From contig CALWZK010000010.1 of assembly GCA_944386015.1 (NCBI GenBank), forward strand, positions 1 through 53,306: a DNA stretch of 53,306 nt, given 5' to 3'. The translations under genes were made by a program, and so were the position numbers. Below the pieces are notes generated by a model. That model had not been told where the DNA came from. It worked only from the letters and a program-made list of their open reading frames with translations, and did no database searches. Origin of the DNA: an uncultured Faecalibacterium sp. GTDB lineage: Bacteria > Bacillota > Clostridia > Oscillospirales > Ruminococcaceae. Below, piece after piece: positions 8,272 through 15,976 of this stretch (its first letter is position 1; every line of letters begins with the position of its first letter).

Positions 8272-8302
8272 CGGCGGACCCCATACGGGTCCGCCGTTTT
8301 TT
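8272..8302 (+). terminator. Terminator of the ferredoxin gene
   Basis: A perfect 10-bp stem CGGCGGACCC / GGGTCCGCCG with a four-base loop is followed by six Ts. Confidence 0.93.
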
Positions 8303-8343
8303 GGTGCCGCGTCACATTTTTACAAACAGAGCTCTTTCAGCCT

Positions 8344-9039
8344 ATGGAACATTCAACCGAAATTTTGTATAATGGGACCGGGATTTACTGCACCCCGGCC
8401 CACCGGTTCGGCACCGACGCCCTCTTGCTGGCCCGGTTTGCCCTGCCGGGGAAAAACCAGCGGGCGGCCGACCTGTGCTCGGGCTGCGGGGTGGTGGCCC
8501 TGGAATGGCACGACAAGGGCCACCGGGGCCCCTGCCTGGCCCTGGAGATCCAGCCCGAGGCCAGCGCCCTGCTGGCCGGGGCCGCGGCGGACCAGGGGAT
8601 CGGCCATATCCGGCCGGTCTGCGCCGACCTACGGACCTGGGCCCCCGACCCTGAGGAACTGGGCCATTATGACCTGGCGGCCTGCAACCCGCCCTATTTT
8701 GCCGCCGGCCCTGCCAGCCCTGACCCCGCCCGGGCCGCCGCCCGCCACGAGGGCAGCTGCACCCTGGCGGACGTCTGCGCCTGCGCCTTCCGGCTGCTGC
8801 GGGACGGGGGCAAACTCACCCTCTGCCACCGCCCCGAACGGCTGGCCGAGGTGCTGGCCACCCTGCGGGAACAGCGGCTGGAGCCCAAGCGGCTGGCCTT
8901 TGTCCGCAGCCGGCCCGGCGCTTCCCCCTGGCTGTTCCTGGTGGAAGGCCAGAAAAACCGCCGCACCGGGCTGCGGCTGGAGCCGGATATCCTGATCAGC
9001 GCAGGGGCCGCCCTTTACGGCGCCGGCCATGAGGGCTGA
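8344..9039 (+). CDS. TrmN6/YabB-like tRNA1(Val) adenine-N6 methyltransferase
   Basis: This 231-residue class I SAM-dependent methyltransferase resembles the enzymes that methylate A37 of tRNA1(Val). The opening RFGTDALLLARFA is typical of the YabB/TrmN6 group. The SAM motif I is ADLCSGCGVVAL (about residue 41), an acidic motif II is LALEIQPEA, and the catalytic motif is NPPY (about 117), the signature of amino-group N6 methylases. Its place between ricT and rsmI is the one its Bacillus homologue yabB occupies. The ribosome site before the ATG is weak. The substrate is inferred from family and context. Confidence 0.85.
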   Translation: MEHSTEILYNGTGIYCTPAHRFGTDALLLARFALPGKNQRAADLCSGCGVVALEWHDKGHRGPCLALEIQPEASALLAGAAADQGIGHIRPVCADLRTWAPDPEELGHYDLAACNPPYFAAGPASPDPARAAARHEGSCTLADVCACAFRLLRDGGKLTLCHRPERLAEVLATLREQRLEPKRLAFVRSRPGASPWLFLVEGQKNRRTGLRLEPDILISAGAALYGAGHEG

Positions 9040-9258
9040 AGGCTGCATCCGATTGCAGCTGCTGCTGCCTTTATTTAGATATCTTCAGCTTCATATTCAG
9101 TTACAGTTACAGTGTTAACGCTTTTTGAAAACCATGGTTTGGGGAGGTTTTGCCTGGGCAAACCTCTTTGCACCGCGCGAAAACCACCTGGCCGGAACCC
9201 GGAAACCTATGGTTTCAGAGGAAGCATTTTTTGACCCTTGATTGGGTGGGAGGACTCT

Positions 9259-10119
9259 ATGGCCGGAACACTCTATATCGTTGCCACCCCCATCGGCAAC
9301 CTGGATGACATGACCCCCCGGGCTGCCGCCGCCTTCGGCGCCGCCGATTTTGTGGCCGCCGAGGACACCCGGGTTACCATGCGGCTGCTGAACCATCTGG
9401 GGCTGAAAAAGCCCATGGTCAGCTACCACGAACACGCACTGAACCGGGGGGAGGGGATCCTCCGCCGGATCGAGGCGGGGGAGACCTGCGCCCTCTGCTC
9501 CGATGCAGGGATGCCCTGCATCTCGGACCCCGGGGCTGTGATTGTCCGGGACGCTTTGGCCCGGGGGATCACCGTCACCCCGGTGCCGGCGGCCTCGGCC
9601 TGCGTCACCGCCCTGGCCGTCTCGGGCCAGGACACCACCCGCTGGGTCTTTGAGGGCTTTCTGCCCGCCGACCGCCGGCTCCGCCGCAAGCGGCTGGCAG
9701 CCCTGGAAGGGGAGATGCGGACGGTCATCTTCTACGAAGCCCCCCACCGGCTCCGCACCACCCTGGACGAGCTGGCGGCGGCCTTCGGCGGGGACCGCAG
9801 CGTCACCCTCTGCCGGGAGCTGACCAAACTCCACGAGGAGATCTGGAAGACCACCCTGGCCGAGGCGGTGGCCCGCTACCGGGACAACGAGCCCCGGGGG
9901 GAGTATGTGCTGGTGATGGCCGGCGCCCCCGAGGCCGACCCCGCCGAAAACGCCCCCACCCCTGAGCAGGCCGCCCGCCGCGCCCTGGCCCTGATGCAGG
10001 AGGAAGGGCTGGCCCCCACGGCTGCCGCCAAGGCCGCCGCCCAGGGAACCCCCTATGGGAAAAGCGAAATTTATAAGCTGCTGCTGACCCTGCAGGAACA
10101 GGACAGCGGCGCGGAATAA
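9259..10119 (+). CDS. rsmI: RsmI, 16S rRNA C1402 2'-O-methyltransferase
   Basis: The 286-residue enzyme methylates the 2'-O of C1402 in the decoding centre of the 30S subunit. The N-terminal TLYIVATPIGNLDDMTPRA is the hallmark of the RsmI family within the tetrapyrrole-methylase fold, followed by AAEDTRVT, SYHEH and the glycine-rich ALCSDAGMPCISDPG. The start was set at 9259 (MAGTLY) rather than the upstream ATG at 9238 because GGGAGGA stands directly before it. The 220-base gap upstream contains an imperfect GCTGCA/TGCAGC hairpin and a GAGGTTT/AAACCTC hairpin but no gene. The phosphodiesterase gene follows after 16 bases. Confidence 0.96.
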   Translation: MAGTLYIVATPIGNLDDMTPRAAAAFGAADFVAAEDTRVTMRLLNHLGLKKPMVSYHEHALNRGEGILRRIEAGETCALCSDAGMPCISDPGAVIVRDALARGITVTPVPAASACVTALAVSGQDTTRWVFEGFLPADRRLRRKRLAALEGEMRTVIFYEAPHRLRTTLDELAAAFGGDRSVTLCRELTKLHEEIWKTTLAEAVARYRDNEPRGEYVLVMAGAPEADPAENAPTPEQAARRALALMQEEGLAPTAAAKAAAQGTPYGKSEIYKLLLTLQEQDSGAE

Positions 10120-10135
10120 AAGGAGCAGTTTCTTC

Positions 10136-10624
10136 ATGACCAAGCTTTTGATTCTGAGCGACAGCCACGGCAGCGCCGACACGGTCCGCCGCATCCTGAC
10201 TGCCGAGAGCGACGCCGACGCCGTCATCTTCCTGGGGGACGGCCTGCGGGACCTGGACCAGGCCCTCACCGCTGTGCCCAAAATGCGGGTTTACTCGGTG
10301 GCCGGCAACTGTGATTTCGGCGCTTTGGAGCCCCTGGACGGCCTGGCCGCCTTTGACAGCGTGGTATTGTTCTATACCCATGGTCATATGTACGGCGTCA
10401 AGTACGACCTGGACACCCTGGCCGAGGCTGCAGCGGCCCGCGGGGCCGAGGTGGCCCTCTTTGGCCACACCCACGTCCCCCTGTCCGAGCAGCGGGGCAC
10501 CGTGCTGCTGTTCAACCCCGGCTCCTGCGGCCGGTGCTATGTGGGCCCCGACACCTACGGTGTCATGACCCTGGCCGACGGCCGGGTGATCCGGGCCGAG
10601 CACAGGGAGGTGCCCAAGCGGTGA
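10136..10624 (+). CDS. MJ0936/YfcE-family metallophosphoesterase
   Basis: This 162-residue protein is a compact calcineurin-like phosphodiesterase. Metal-binding motifs are clear: LSDSHG (residues 7-12), FLGDGLRD (about 32), VAGNCD (about 57), YTHGH (about 82), LFGHTH (about 107) and NPGSCG (about 125). Family members hydrolyse model phosphodiesters, and their physiological substrate is mostly unknown. A good AAAGGAGC precedes the ATG. Its TGA overlaps the GTG start of birA (GTGA), so the two genes are translationally coupled, although no functional link is evident. Confidence 0.9.
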   Translation: MTKLLILSDSHGSADTVRRILTAESDADAVIFLGDGLRDLDQALTAVPKMRVYSVAGNCDFGALEPLDGLAAFDSVVLFYTHGHMYGVKYDLDTLAEAAAARGAEVALFGHTHVPLSEQRGTVLLFNPGSCGRCYVGPDTYGVMTLADGRVIRAEHREVPKR

Positions 10625-11385
10625 GCATCAACGAAGTGCGGTTTTTGACCGAGTGCACCAGCACCAACACCTACGCCAAAGAGCACATTGAGGAATTCGG
10701 CCCGGTGGCCGCCGTCTACGCCACCAGCCAGACCGGGGGCCGGGGCCGCCGGGGCCACACCTGGGTGAACGCCGCCGGACAGGCCCTCTATTACACCGCC
10801 GTCATCAAGGTGCCCCTGGTCCAGCCCGAGACCCTGCCCCTGCTGGCCAGCCTGGCGGTCCGCCGTCAGCTGGCCCTCCGCTACAAGGTGGACTGCGCCA
10901 TCAAGTGGCCCAACGACCTGCTGCTGGGAGGCAAAAAGCTGGTGGGCATCCTCTGCGAGTCGGTGTCCTACGGCACCAACAACGAGGGCCGGGCCTACCT
11001 CTGCGGCATCGGCATCAACCTGGCCCAGCCCCAGAGCTATTTCGACCAGGCCGGCCTGCCCTACGGCACCTCCCTGGCCCTCCAGGGGGCCAAGGTGGAC
11101 CTGGACACCGACCCTTCCTGGCTGGCGGAAGGCCTCACCGACTTCGGCTTTGACCGGGAGCTGTACACCTTCGGCCCCGAGGGCTTTGAGCCCTACCGGG
11201 AGGAATACGCCGCGGCCTGCGTCAACCTGGGCCGCCGGGTGACCTTTGAACTGCCCGGGGGCACCGGCAGCGGCACCGCCGCCGGCATTGATGCAGAAGG
11301 CCGGCTGGTGGTCCGCACCGACAGCGGGGATGAACACGTTTTCACCGGGGAAGTGTCGGTGAGCGGCATCTATGGCCATGTATAA
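10621..11385 (+). CDS. birA: BirA, biotin-protein ligase (monofunctional)
   Basis: This 254-residue enzyme attaches biotin to carboxyl-carrier proteins. The GTG start at 10621 overlaps the previous stop and is preceded by GGGAGGTG. There is no N-terminal winged-helix domain, so this is the catalytic-only type that cannot act as a biotin repressor. Family motifs are STNTYAKEH (substrate entry), TGGRGRRGHTW (the biotinyl-AMP loop GRGRxGR) at about residue 38, and IKWPNDLLLGGKKLVGIL with the catalytic Lys. The C-terminal SH3-like domain is present. Confidence 0.95.
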   Translation: MSINEVRFLTECTSTNTYAKEHIEEFGPVAAVYATSQTGGRGRRGHTWVNAAGQALYYTAVIKVPLVQPETLPLLASLAVRRQLALRYKVDCAIKWPNDLLLGGKKLVGILCESVSYGTNNEGRAYLCGIGINLAQPQSYFDQAGLPYGTSLALQGAKVDLDTDPSWLAEGLTDFGFDRELYTFGPEGFEPYREEYAAACVNLGRRVTFELPGGTGSGTAAGIDAEGRLVVRTDSGDEHVFTGEVSVSGIYGHV

Positions 11386-11424
11386 TTTCAGGGTTTTATC
11401 CCATTTGTAAAGCAGGATTCCAAC

Positions 11425-11462
11425 AAAAAGCGGCCCGGCGTGCAGAGTGCACTTCCGGGCCG
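11425..11462 (-). terminator. Terminator of the D,D-carboxypeptidase gene
   Basis: On the minus strand CGGCCCGGAAGTGCA pairs with TGCACGCCGGGCCGC and is followed by five Ts. It lies between the convergent birA and carboxypeptidase genes and may serve both. Confidence 0.88.
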
Positions 11463-11481
11463 GAATTGTTTGGGCCTTGCA

Positions 11482-12780
11482 TCAGCGGCGGCGTCTCCTG
11501 CGGCCCCGGCGGCGGAACAGCCCCGGCCCGCCCCCGATGAGGACGCTCACCAGGGCCAGCGCCAGCAGGATCACCAGCAGCACCAGCAGCAGTTCCAGGG
11601 TGGCGATGCCGTCGGTGCGGAAATCCGACACATACTCCTGATGGGTCACCAGATCCACCGTGCCCACCTCATAGCCGTCCAGCCAGACGGTGGCGGTGCC
11701 CACCACCTGGCCCTCCTTGACGGTGGCCCGGATGCTCTCGGGCAGGTCAAAGGTGTAGGTGACCTCGTCGTCGGGGTGGCCGTAGCCGGTCACCGCGTTG
11801 GCGGCGTACAGCTCCGCCTCGGGCTGGGTGCGGCACTGGGTCAAGGGGACGGTGGCCAGCATGGTGTCGGTGTCGGTGAGCTGCCGCTCCCCAAAGGTGC
11901 CGAAGATCCAGTCCAGCATCTCAGCGCACTCCCGGTAGATGTTGTCCAGGTCCGACCCCAGCACCACCAGGCCATAGGTGTGGCCGTCCTGTTCCGCAAA
12001 GGTCACATAGCACCGGCCCGCCAGGGTGGTGAAGCCGGTCTTCATCCCCCGGATGTAATCCCGGTAGTAGGTGTAATTGGGGTCTTCCATCAGGTTGGTG
12101 GTGGAGATTTCCCGCTCGCTGGTGTGGAGGTTGGTGGCGGGGAGGGTGTAGGTCACCGTCTCGGCCGCCTGCATATAGGTCTCGTTGGCGTAGCAGGCCT
12201 GGGCGATCTTGGCCAGGTCTTTGGCGGTGGACACGTTGCCGTAGTCATACAGGCCGTGGACACAGGTGAAGTTGGTATCGGTGCAGCCCAGCTCGGCGGC
12301 CCGGGCATTCATCCTGGTCACAAAGGCAGTCAGGTCCCCGCCGCTGACATCGCTGGCGATGGCGCTGGCGGCGTCGTTGGCGCTGGCCACCAGCAGGCCG
12401 TACAGCAGGTCGATCCGCCGCACCGTCTCCCCCACCTTCAGCCCCATGGTGGAGCCGTTGGCGTTCTGGATGTCGGTGAACTCCTGGGTCAGGGAGGTGG
12501 GGATGGTGATCTCCTGCTCCAGATCCAGACCGCTCTCCAGATACAGCAGGGCCGTCATCATCTTGGTCAGGCTGGCAATGTACCGGGGCTGGTCGGCGTT
12601 CTGCTCCAGGATGGTCTTGCCGGTGTCCAGATCAAACAGGTACACCGATTCATCGGGGTAGGTGGTCTGGATGGGCATGGGGTAGGACGCCATGCCCGGC
12701 AGGGCCAGGCAGACCGTCAGCGCCAGCACCACCCCCAGGGCGGCAGCCCGGCGCAGGGCCAGGGAGAGAAGTTTGTTCAT
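11482..12780 (-). CDS. D-alanyl-D-alanine carboxypeptidase (PBP5/DacF family)
   Basis: This 432-residue low-molecular-weight penicillin-binding protein trims the terminal D-Ala from peptidoglycan pentapeptides at the outer membrane face. It has a signal sequence ending near MASYPMP. The active-site motifs are IASLTKMM (SxxK, about residue 68), ASAND (SxN, about 131) and GMKTGFT (KTG, about 232). A C-terminal PBP5-type beta domain is followed by a membrane helix (ELLLVLLVILLALALVSVL) and an unusual tail of nine Arg among eleven residues. The start is MNKLLSLAL because AAAGGAGG lies in front; the open frame extends 32 codons upstream without a ribosome site. In Clostridia this family includes both vegetative and spore-specific members. 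Confidence 0.94.
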   Translation of the reverse strand: MNKLLSLALRRAAALGVVLALTVCLALPGMASYPMPIQTTYPDESVYLFDLDTGKTILEQNADQPRYIASLTKMMTALLYLESGLDLEQEITIPTSLTQEFTDIQNANGSTMGLKVGETVRRIDLLYGLLVASANDAASAIASDVSGGDLTAFVTRMNARAAELGCTDTNFTCVHGLYDYGNVSTAKDLAKIAQACYANETYMQAAETVTYTLPATNLHTSEREISTTNLMEDPNYTYYRDYIRGMKTGFTTLAGRCYVTFAEQDGHTYGLVVLGSDLDNIYRECAEMLDWIFGTFGERQLTDTDTMLATVPLTQCRTQPEAELYAANAVTGYGHPDDEVTYTFDLPESIRATVKEGQVVGTATVWLDGYEVGTVDLVTHQEYVSDFRTDGIATLELLLVLLVILLALALVSVLIGGGPGLFRRRGRRRRRR

Positions 12781-12875
12781 AACAGGCCTCCTTTGGAGCG
12801 GGACAAACGCGTCCATTTTTGCTATTGTTACAAAGATACCACAAAACAGGAAAAAGAGAAAGGTGGTTTTTGACA

Positions 12876-13421
12876 ATGTTCGCTTCTGTGTGTGGAAAAA
12901 CGCCCCGGGATCAGGGGGCTGCTTTCGTGGCTGAGAATGCCACCGTGGTGGGGGATGTGACCCTGGCCCCCGGTTCCACCGTCTGGTACGGCGCCGTGAT
13001 CCGGGGGGACGAGGGCCCCATTTATATCGGGGAAAACACCAACATCCAGGACAACGCGGTGCTTCACTGCGACGCCGGCAGCCAGGTGGTGCTCCACCCC
13101 AACGTGACGGTGGGCCACGGGGCCATCGTCCACGGGGCCGAGGTGGGGGAGGGCACCCTCATCGGGATGCACGCCACCCTGCTGAACGGCTGCAAGGTGG
13201 GCAAGGGCTGCATCATCGGGGCAGGGGCCCTGGTGCCGGAGGGCAAGGAGATCCCCGACCATGTGGTAGTGATGGGGGTGCCCGCCCGGGTGGTGAAGGA
13301 GATCAGCCCCCAGCAGCTGGCCTTCTCGGAGCACAACGCCGCGGCCTATGCCGAGCTGGGGGCCCAGCACCGCCAGGCCCTTCCGGTCCAGCCCCAAAAA
13401 CCCGCAAAACCTGAGGTTTAA
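12876..13421 (+). CDS. Gamma carbonic anhydrase-like hexapeptide-repeat protein
   Basis: The 181-residue protein folds as a left-handed beta helix from tandem hexapeptides (for example VVGDVTLAPGSTVWYGAVIRGD). It belongs to the YrdA/PaaY/CaiE branch of gamma carbonic anhydrases, which carry one metal bound by three His between subunits of a trimer. Candidate ligands are AVLHCD, VGHGAIVHG and IGMHATLL. The start ATG at 12876 is preceded by AGAAAGGTGG. Its promoter region is shared with the divergent carboxypeptidase gene. Many bacterial members lack measurable carbonic anhydrase activity, so the reaction is uncertain. Confidence 0.9.
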   Translation: MFASVCGKTPRDQGAAFVAENATVVGDVTLAPGSTVWYGAVIRGDEGPIYIGENTNIQDNAVLHCDAGSQVVLHPNVTVGHGAIVHGAEVGEGTLIGMHATLLNGCKVGKGCIIGAGALVPEGKEIPDHVVVMGVPARVVKEISPQQLAFSEHNAAAYAELGAQHRQALPVQPQKPAKPEV

Positions 13422-13502
13422 TGCGGTTTTTCGGCATCGGCGGCGGGACTGATCAAAGGCCCCGGACCTTTTTACACTTTCTTCACAGGTTTGTAACCAT
13501 TT

Positions 13503-13530
13503 TCACGCAAAGACTGGGTATACTACAATC
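13503..13530 (+). promoter_or_regulatory. Candidate promoter of the intergenic small RNA
   Basis: The sequence TTCACG (13503-13508), 16 bases, then TACAAT (13525-13530) resembles a vegetative promoter. An overlapping TATACT (13520-13525) is a second possible -10. It points into the hairpin-rich segment before holB and away from any gene start. Confidence 0.45.
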
Positions 13531-13655
13531 ACAAGCCAGCGGGGCCGCAACCGCTGACTTGCACATGATTCCTCCTCACACCCAAAGTAATACCCCACAC
13601 AGGGCCCTCGTTCAGGTGTACCGCAAGCACCTGTCCGGGGGCCCTGTGCATTTTT
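13531..13655 (+). ncRNA. Candidate small RNA: hairpin, exposed CCUCC stretch, terminator hairpin
   Basis: Downstream of the candidate promoter, CAAGCCAGCGG pairs with CCGCTGACTTG (13533-13562, one mismatch) to form the first stem. An unpaired stretch with ATTCCTCCTCAC (about 13569-13580) follows. A long second stem then forms, in which CACAGGGCCC pairs with GGGCCCTGTG and CAGGTG with CACCTG (13599-13649), and it is followed by TTTTTATTT. The exposed CCTCCTC is complementary to ribosome-binding sites, as in C-rich regulatory RNAs of Firmicutes. It lies in the gap between two convergent genes. It is not a recognised Rfam class from memory; 6S RNA was considered but the length and shape do not fit. 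Confidence 0.5.
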
Positions 13656-13657
13656 AT

Positions 13658-14623
13658 TTACTTCCCTTCAAACTCTGCCGCCAGCACCTGCAATACAATT
13701 TTCACATTTACCTGGCGGTCCAGCTGCCAGAGGGCCTGCTGGGCGGCCTGGATGGCCCGGGCGGCCTGCTCCCCCTGGAGGGGGCTGGCCTTGCTGCCCC
13801 GGAGCCCGGCGGCGGCATAGGAGCAGAAATCCCCCAGCAGGGCCGAGGCCCCTGCCTTGTCCTTTTCATAGCCCGCCAGCAGCACCGAGGCAGCGTAGCC
13901 GTCCCGGGCGGCGGCGGCTTTGGCCAGGGCGGCGGCGGCCTCCAGCTGTTTGGTGCGGGCGGGGTCCCGGGCGGCCTCCAGCACCGCCCCGATCCGGCCC
14001 TCGAACAGGTCGGACAGCCGGGCGGCGGTCTTTTTGTCCACCCCCTGTTTGGTGCAGAAGGCGGCACAGTCCGCCTCCGGCACCGGCGCCAGGGCAAAGC
14101 TGACGCACCGGCTGCGGATGGTGGGCAGCACCCCCGCCAGGGACTGGGCGGTAAGGACAAACAGCACCCCCTCAGGGGGCTCCTCCATCACCTTCAGCAG
14201 GGCGTTGGCCGACTCCCCGTTCATCCGCTCGGCGTGGTACAGCAGCACCGCCCGGCCTTCGGCCGACAGGCTGGTGTTGAAAATTTCGCTGCGCATGGCG
14301 GTGACCTGGCCCACCAGGTACTTGCCGCCGCTGCCCATCCCTTCCACCGAGATGGCCTCCCGCACCACGCCGGTCTCCACCCGGCCGCTGGTGCGGTCGC
14401 CGGCTTTGGCCACCGCTTTGCAGCATTCTCCCCGCAGCAGGGCCTCTGCCGCCGGCCCGCCCGCCGGGTACAGATAGTCCGCCGCAATGCACCGGGCTGC
14501 AAACCCGGTCCCCAGGCCTTTTTCTCCCACCAGCAGCAGGCTGTGGCTCAGCCGGCGGCCCGCCAGCATCCGGCCCACCTCCTGTTTCAGGGCGTCGTTC
14601 CCCGCAAGACGGTCCAGCATCAT
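13658..14623 (-). CDS. holB: DNA polymerase III delta' subunit (clamp loader)
   Basis: This 321-residue protein is the delta' subunit that, with delta and tau/gamma, loads the sliding clamp. It starts LDRLAGNDALKQEVGRMLAG, then has SHSLLLVGEKGLGTG, a degenerate Walker A as usual for delta'. Other marks are the C-rich zinc-like segment around LLRGECC, NTSLSAEGRAVLLYHAERMNGESAN (the HAD/Walker B zone), ALLKVMEEPPEGVLFVL and PTIRSRC, the SRC sensor motif. GGAGG lies eight bases before the first of two ATGs. In Bacillus holB directly precedes ricT; here it is inverted and about 6 kb away. A rhomboid-gene terminator lies just upstream. Confidence 0.93.
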   Translation of the reverse strand: MMLDRLAGNDALKQEVGRMLAGRRLSHSLLLVGEKGLGTGFAARCIAADYLYPAGGPAAEALLRGECCKAVAKAGDRTSGRVETGVVREAISVEGMGSGGKYLVGQVTAMRSEIFNTSLSAEGRAVLLYHAERMNGESANALLKVMEEPPEGVLFVLTAQSLAGVLPTIRSRCVSFALAPVPEADCAAFCTKQGVDKKTAARLSDLFEGRIGAVLEAARDPARTKQLEAAAALAKAAAARDGYAASVLLAGYEKDKAGASALLGDFCSYAAAGLRGSKASPLQGEQAARAIQAAQQALWQLDRQVNVKIVLQVLAAEFEGK

Positions 14624-14655
14624 CCCGGCATCCTCCTTTTTTCTTATAAGCCTTA

Positions 14656-14698
14656 TAAAAAATGGTCCGGCCCCCGCCTCGCGGCACAGGCCGGACCG
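14656..14698 (-). terminator. Terminator between the rhomboid-like gene and holB
   Basis: On the minus strand GGTCCGGCC pairs with GGCCGGACC around a GC-rich loop and is followed by ATTTTTTAT. It sits about 33 bases before the holB start, so holB needs readthrough or a promoter hidden in the short AT-rich gap. Confidence 0.88.
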
Positions 14699-14704
14699 TT
14701 TGTT

Positions 14705-15343
14705 TTATCTCCGGTTCATCCTTCTCCACTGTTCCCGCCGGTACCAGGCCCGGAGGTCCGACCAAACCTTGGGGGCGAAGAAGAGCAAAAAGCCCGCCAT
14801 GGACAGCAGATAGTTCAGCTTGCCCATCCAGCTCACTGACAAGAAGCTCAGCACCCAGACGGCCCCCGCAAAGATGCCCAGATATTTGACCCGCAGGGGG
14901 ATGAAAAAGAACAGCAGCACCTGCATCTCAGGGTAGAGGATGGCGAAGGCCAGCAGCAGCGACAGCTCCAGGCAGTAGGTGTCGGCGCTGCCGGTGACCA
15001 GGCAGGCCAGGATGGCCCCCAGCATCCCCGCCAGGATATACAGATTGAAGCGGAAGTCCCCCCAGGCCGCCTCCAGGGCCGACCCCACAAACCACAAAAA
15101 GTAGGCGGCGATTACAAAATTCAGGATGCTCCCCGAGGAGAAGGGGACAAACAGAAAGGTCACCAGACGCCAGACCTGCCCCGCCAGCAACGCCGGACGG
15201 TTGAGGGTGAGGTAGAACGCAATGTTGCGGTTCACAAACAGTTCCACCGCATACACCACGATCTGCCCGCCCACCAGCAGGGCGATCAGGTTCGGAATGC
15301 AATAGCGGCCAAATTTCCGCTCGAGCTTGGTCAACCAGTTCAT
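14705..15343 (-). CDS. Rhomboid-like membrane protein, probably a pseudoprotease
   Basis: The 212-residue protein has five or six hydrophobic helices and the outline of the rhomboid fold: an N-terminal amphipathic stretch (MNWLTKLERKFGRYCIPNL), a loop with VWRLVTFLFVPFSSGS, then FVGSALEAAWGDFRFNLYIL, which matches the rhomboid GxxLE...WG..RF signature after TM2. The catalytic GxSG serine expected in TM4 is not visible; the matching region reads VTGSADTYCLELSLLLAFA. The C-terminus is basic (YRREQWRRMNRR). GGGAGG precedes the ATG. It is probably an inactive rhomboid-type protein that binds membrane proteins. The function is unknown. Confidence 0.75.
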   Translation of the reverse strand: MNWLTKLERKFGRYCIPNLIALLVGGQIVVYAVELFVNRNIAFYLTLNRPALLAGQVWRLVTFLFVPFSSGSILNFVIAAYFLWFVGSALEAAWGDFRFNLYILAGMLGAILACLVTGSADTYCLELSLLLAFAILYPEMQVLLFFFIPLRVKYLGIFAGAVWVLSFLSVSWMGKLNYLLSMAGFLLFFAPKVWSDLRAWYRREQWRRMNRR

Positions 15344-15834
15344 AGGACGCCTCCCAGTGCAATCTCGGTCTGCGGCCGCCGCGCCTTCGGAAAGGGCGGG
15401 GCCATGGTTGATTTTTATTGTATCATGTTTGGCCGGGCCATTCAACCGGGCGGGGAGTTTTTCACTCTTTCCACCGGGTTTTCCACCGTTTTTCCTGGAA
15501 GCGGGCGGAATTTTCCGCCCCTTTTCCACTCTTTCAACGGACTTTTCAACAATTTTGATTTCCAGCGGTTTATACCTCAGGTAATCCCGCCCCGCCCTTT
15601 TTCCTGGGTTTAGCCCATCATACGCCCTGGTTTTGCCGAAATTTTGTAAGTCCGGCCCATCCTTTTCTTTTTCTGCAAAAACCGGCAAATCCTAGCTTTC
15701 CGGCAGGTTTTCCGATTCGGAATAGGAAAAATCACACTTTTCAACAACCGCCTTTTCCCCGGTGCAGAAATCGGGCTGTGGAAAACTTTTCCCAAATTTC
15801 ACATTCGCTTTTATTTCCTAGTTAAATTATAGGA
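15344..15834. other. Gene-free, T/C-rich stretch with repeated TTTTCCAC-like motifs
   Basis: No convincing gene is present. The stretch is noticeably richer in T and C than its surroundings. It holds TTTTCCACC (15479-15487), TTTTCCACT (15522-15530), TTTTCAACA twice (15543-15551 and 15739-15747) and TGTGGAAAA (15777-15785, the complement of TTTTCCACA). These are one or two changes from the DnaA box TTATCCACA. DnaA binding is possible, but dnaA, dnaN or rpmH are not in the window. Confidence 0.4.
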
Positions 15835-15863
15835 TTGACATGGTATGGCTTTTCGGGTATAAT
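15835..15863 (+). promoter_or_regulatory. Consensus promoter of the sufCB operon
   Basis: TTGACA (15835-15840), a 17-base spacer and TATAAT (15858-15863) match the housekeeping consensus exactly, with an AT-rich upstream element. The leader of about 105 bases contains a GCCCCT / AGGGGGC hairpin (about 15931-15952) some 25 bases before the sufC start. Confidence 0.9.
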
Positions 15864-15976
15864 TCCCTTGCGAGGTGAAAAAGCCCCAGAAAAGGGCCCA
15901 TACTCCCTCCATGCAAACCAATTCAACACGAGCCCCTTTTTGATGAGGGGGCACAGCTTCAACGAGGTGTCATTCC

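Noticed and set aside
13531..13655. 6S RNA
   Set aside because: 6S RNA is about 180-200 bases with one long bulged hairpin; here there are two separate stems and a free linker in about 125 bases.
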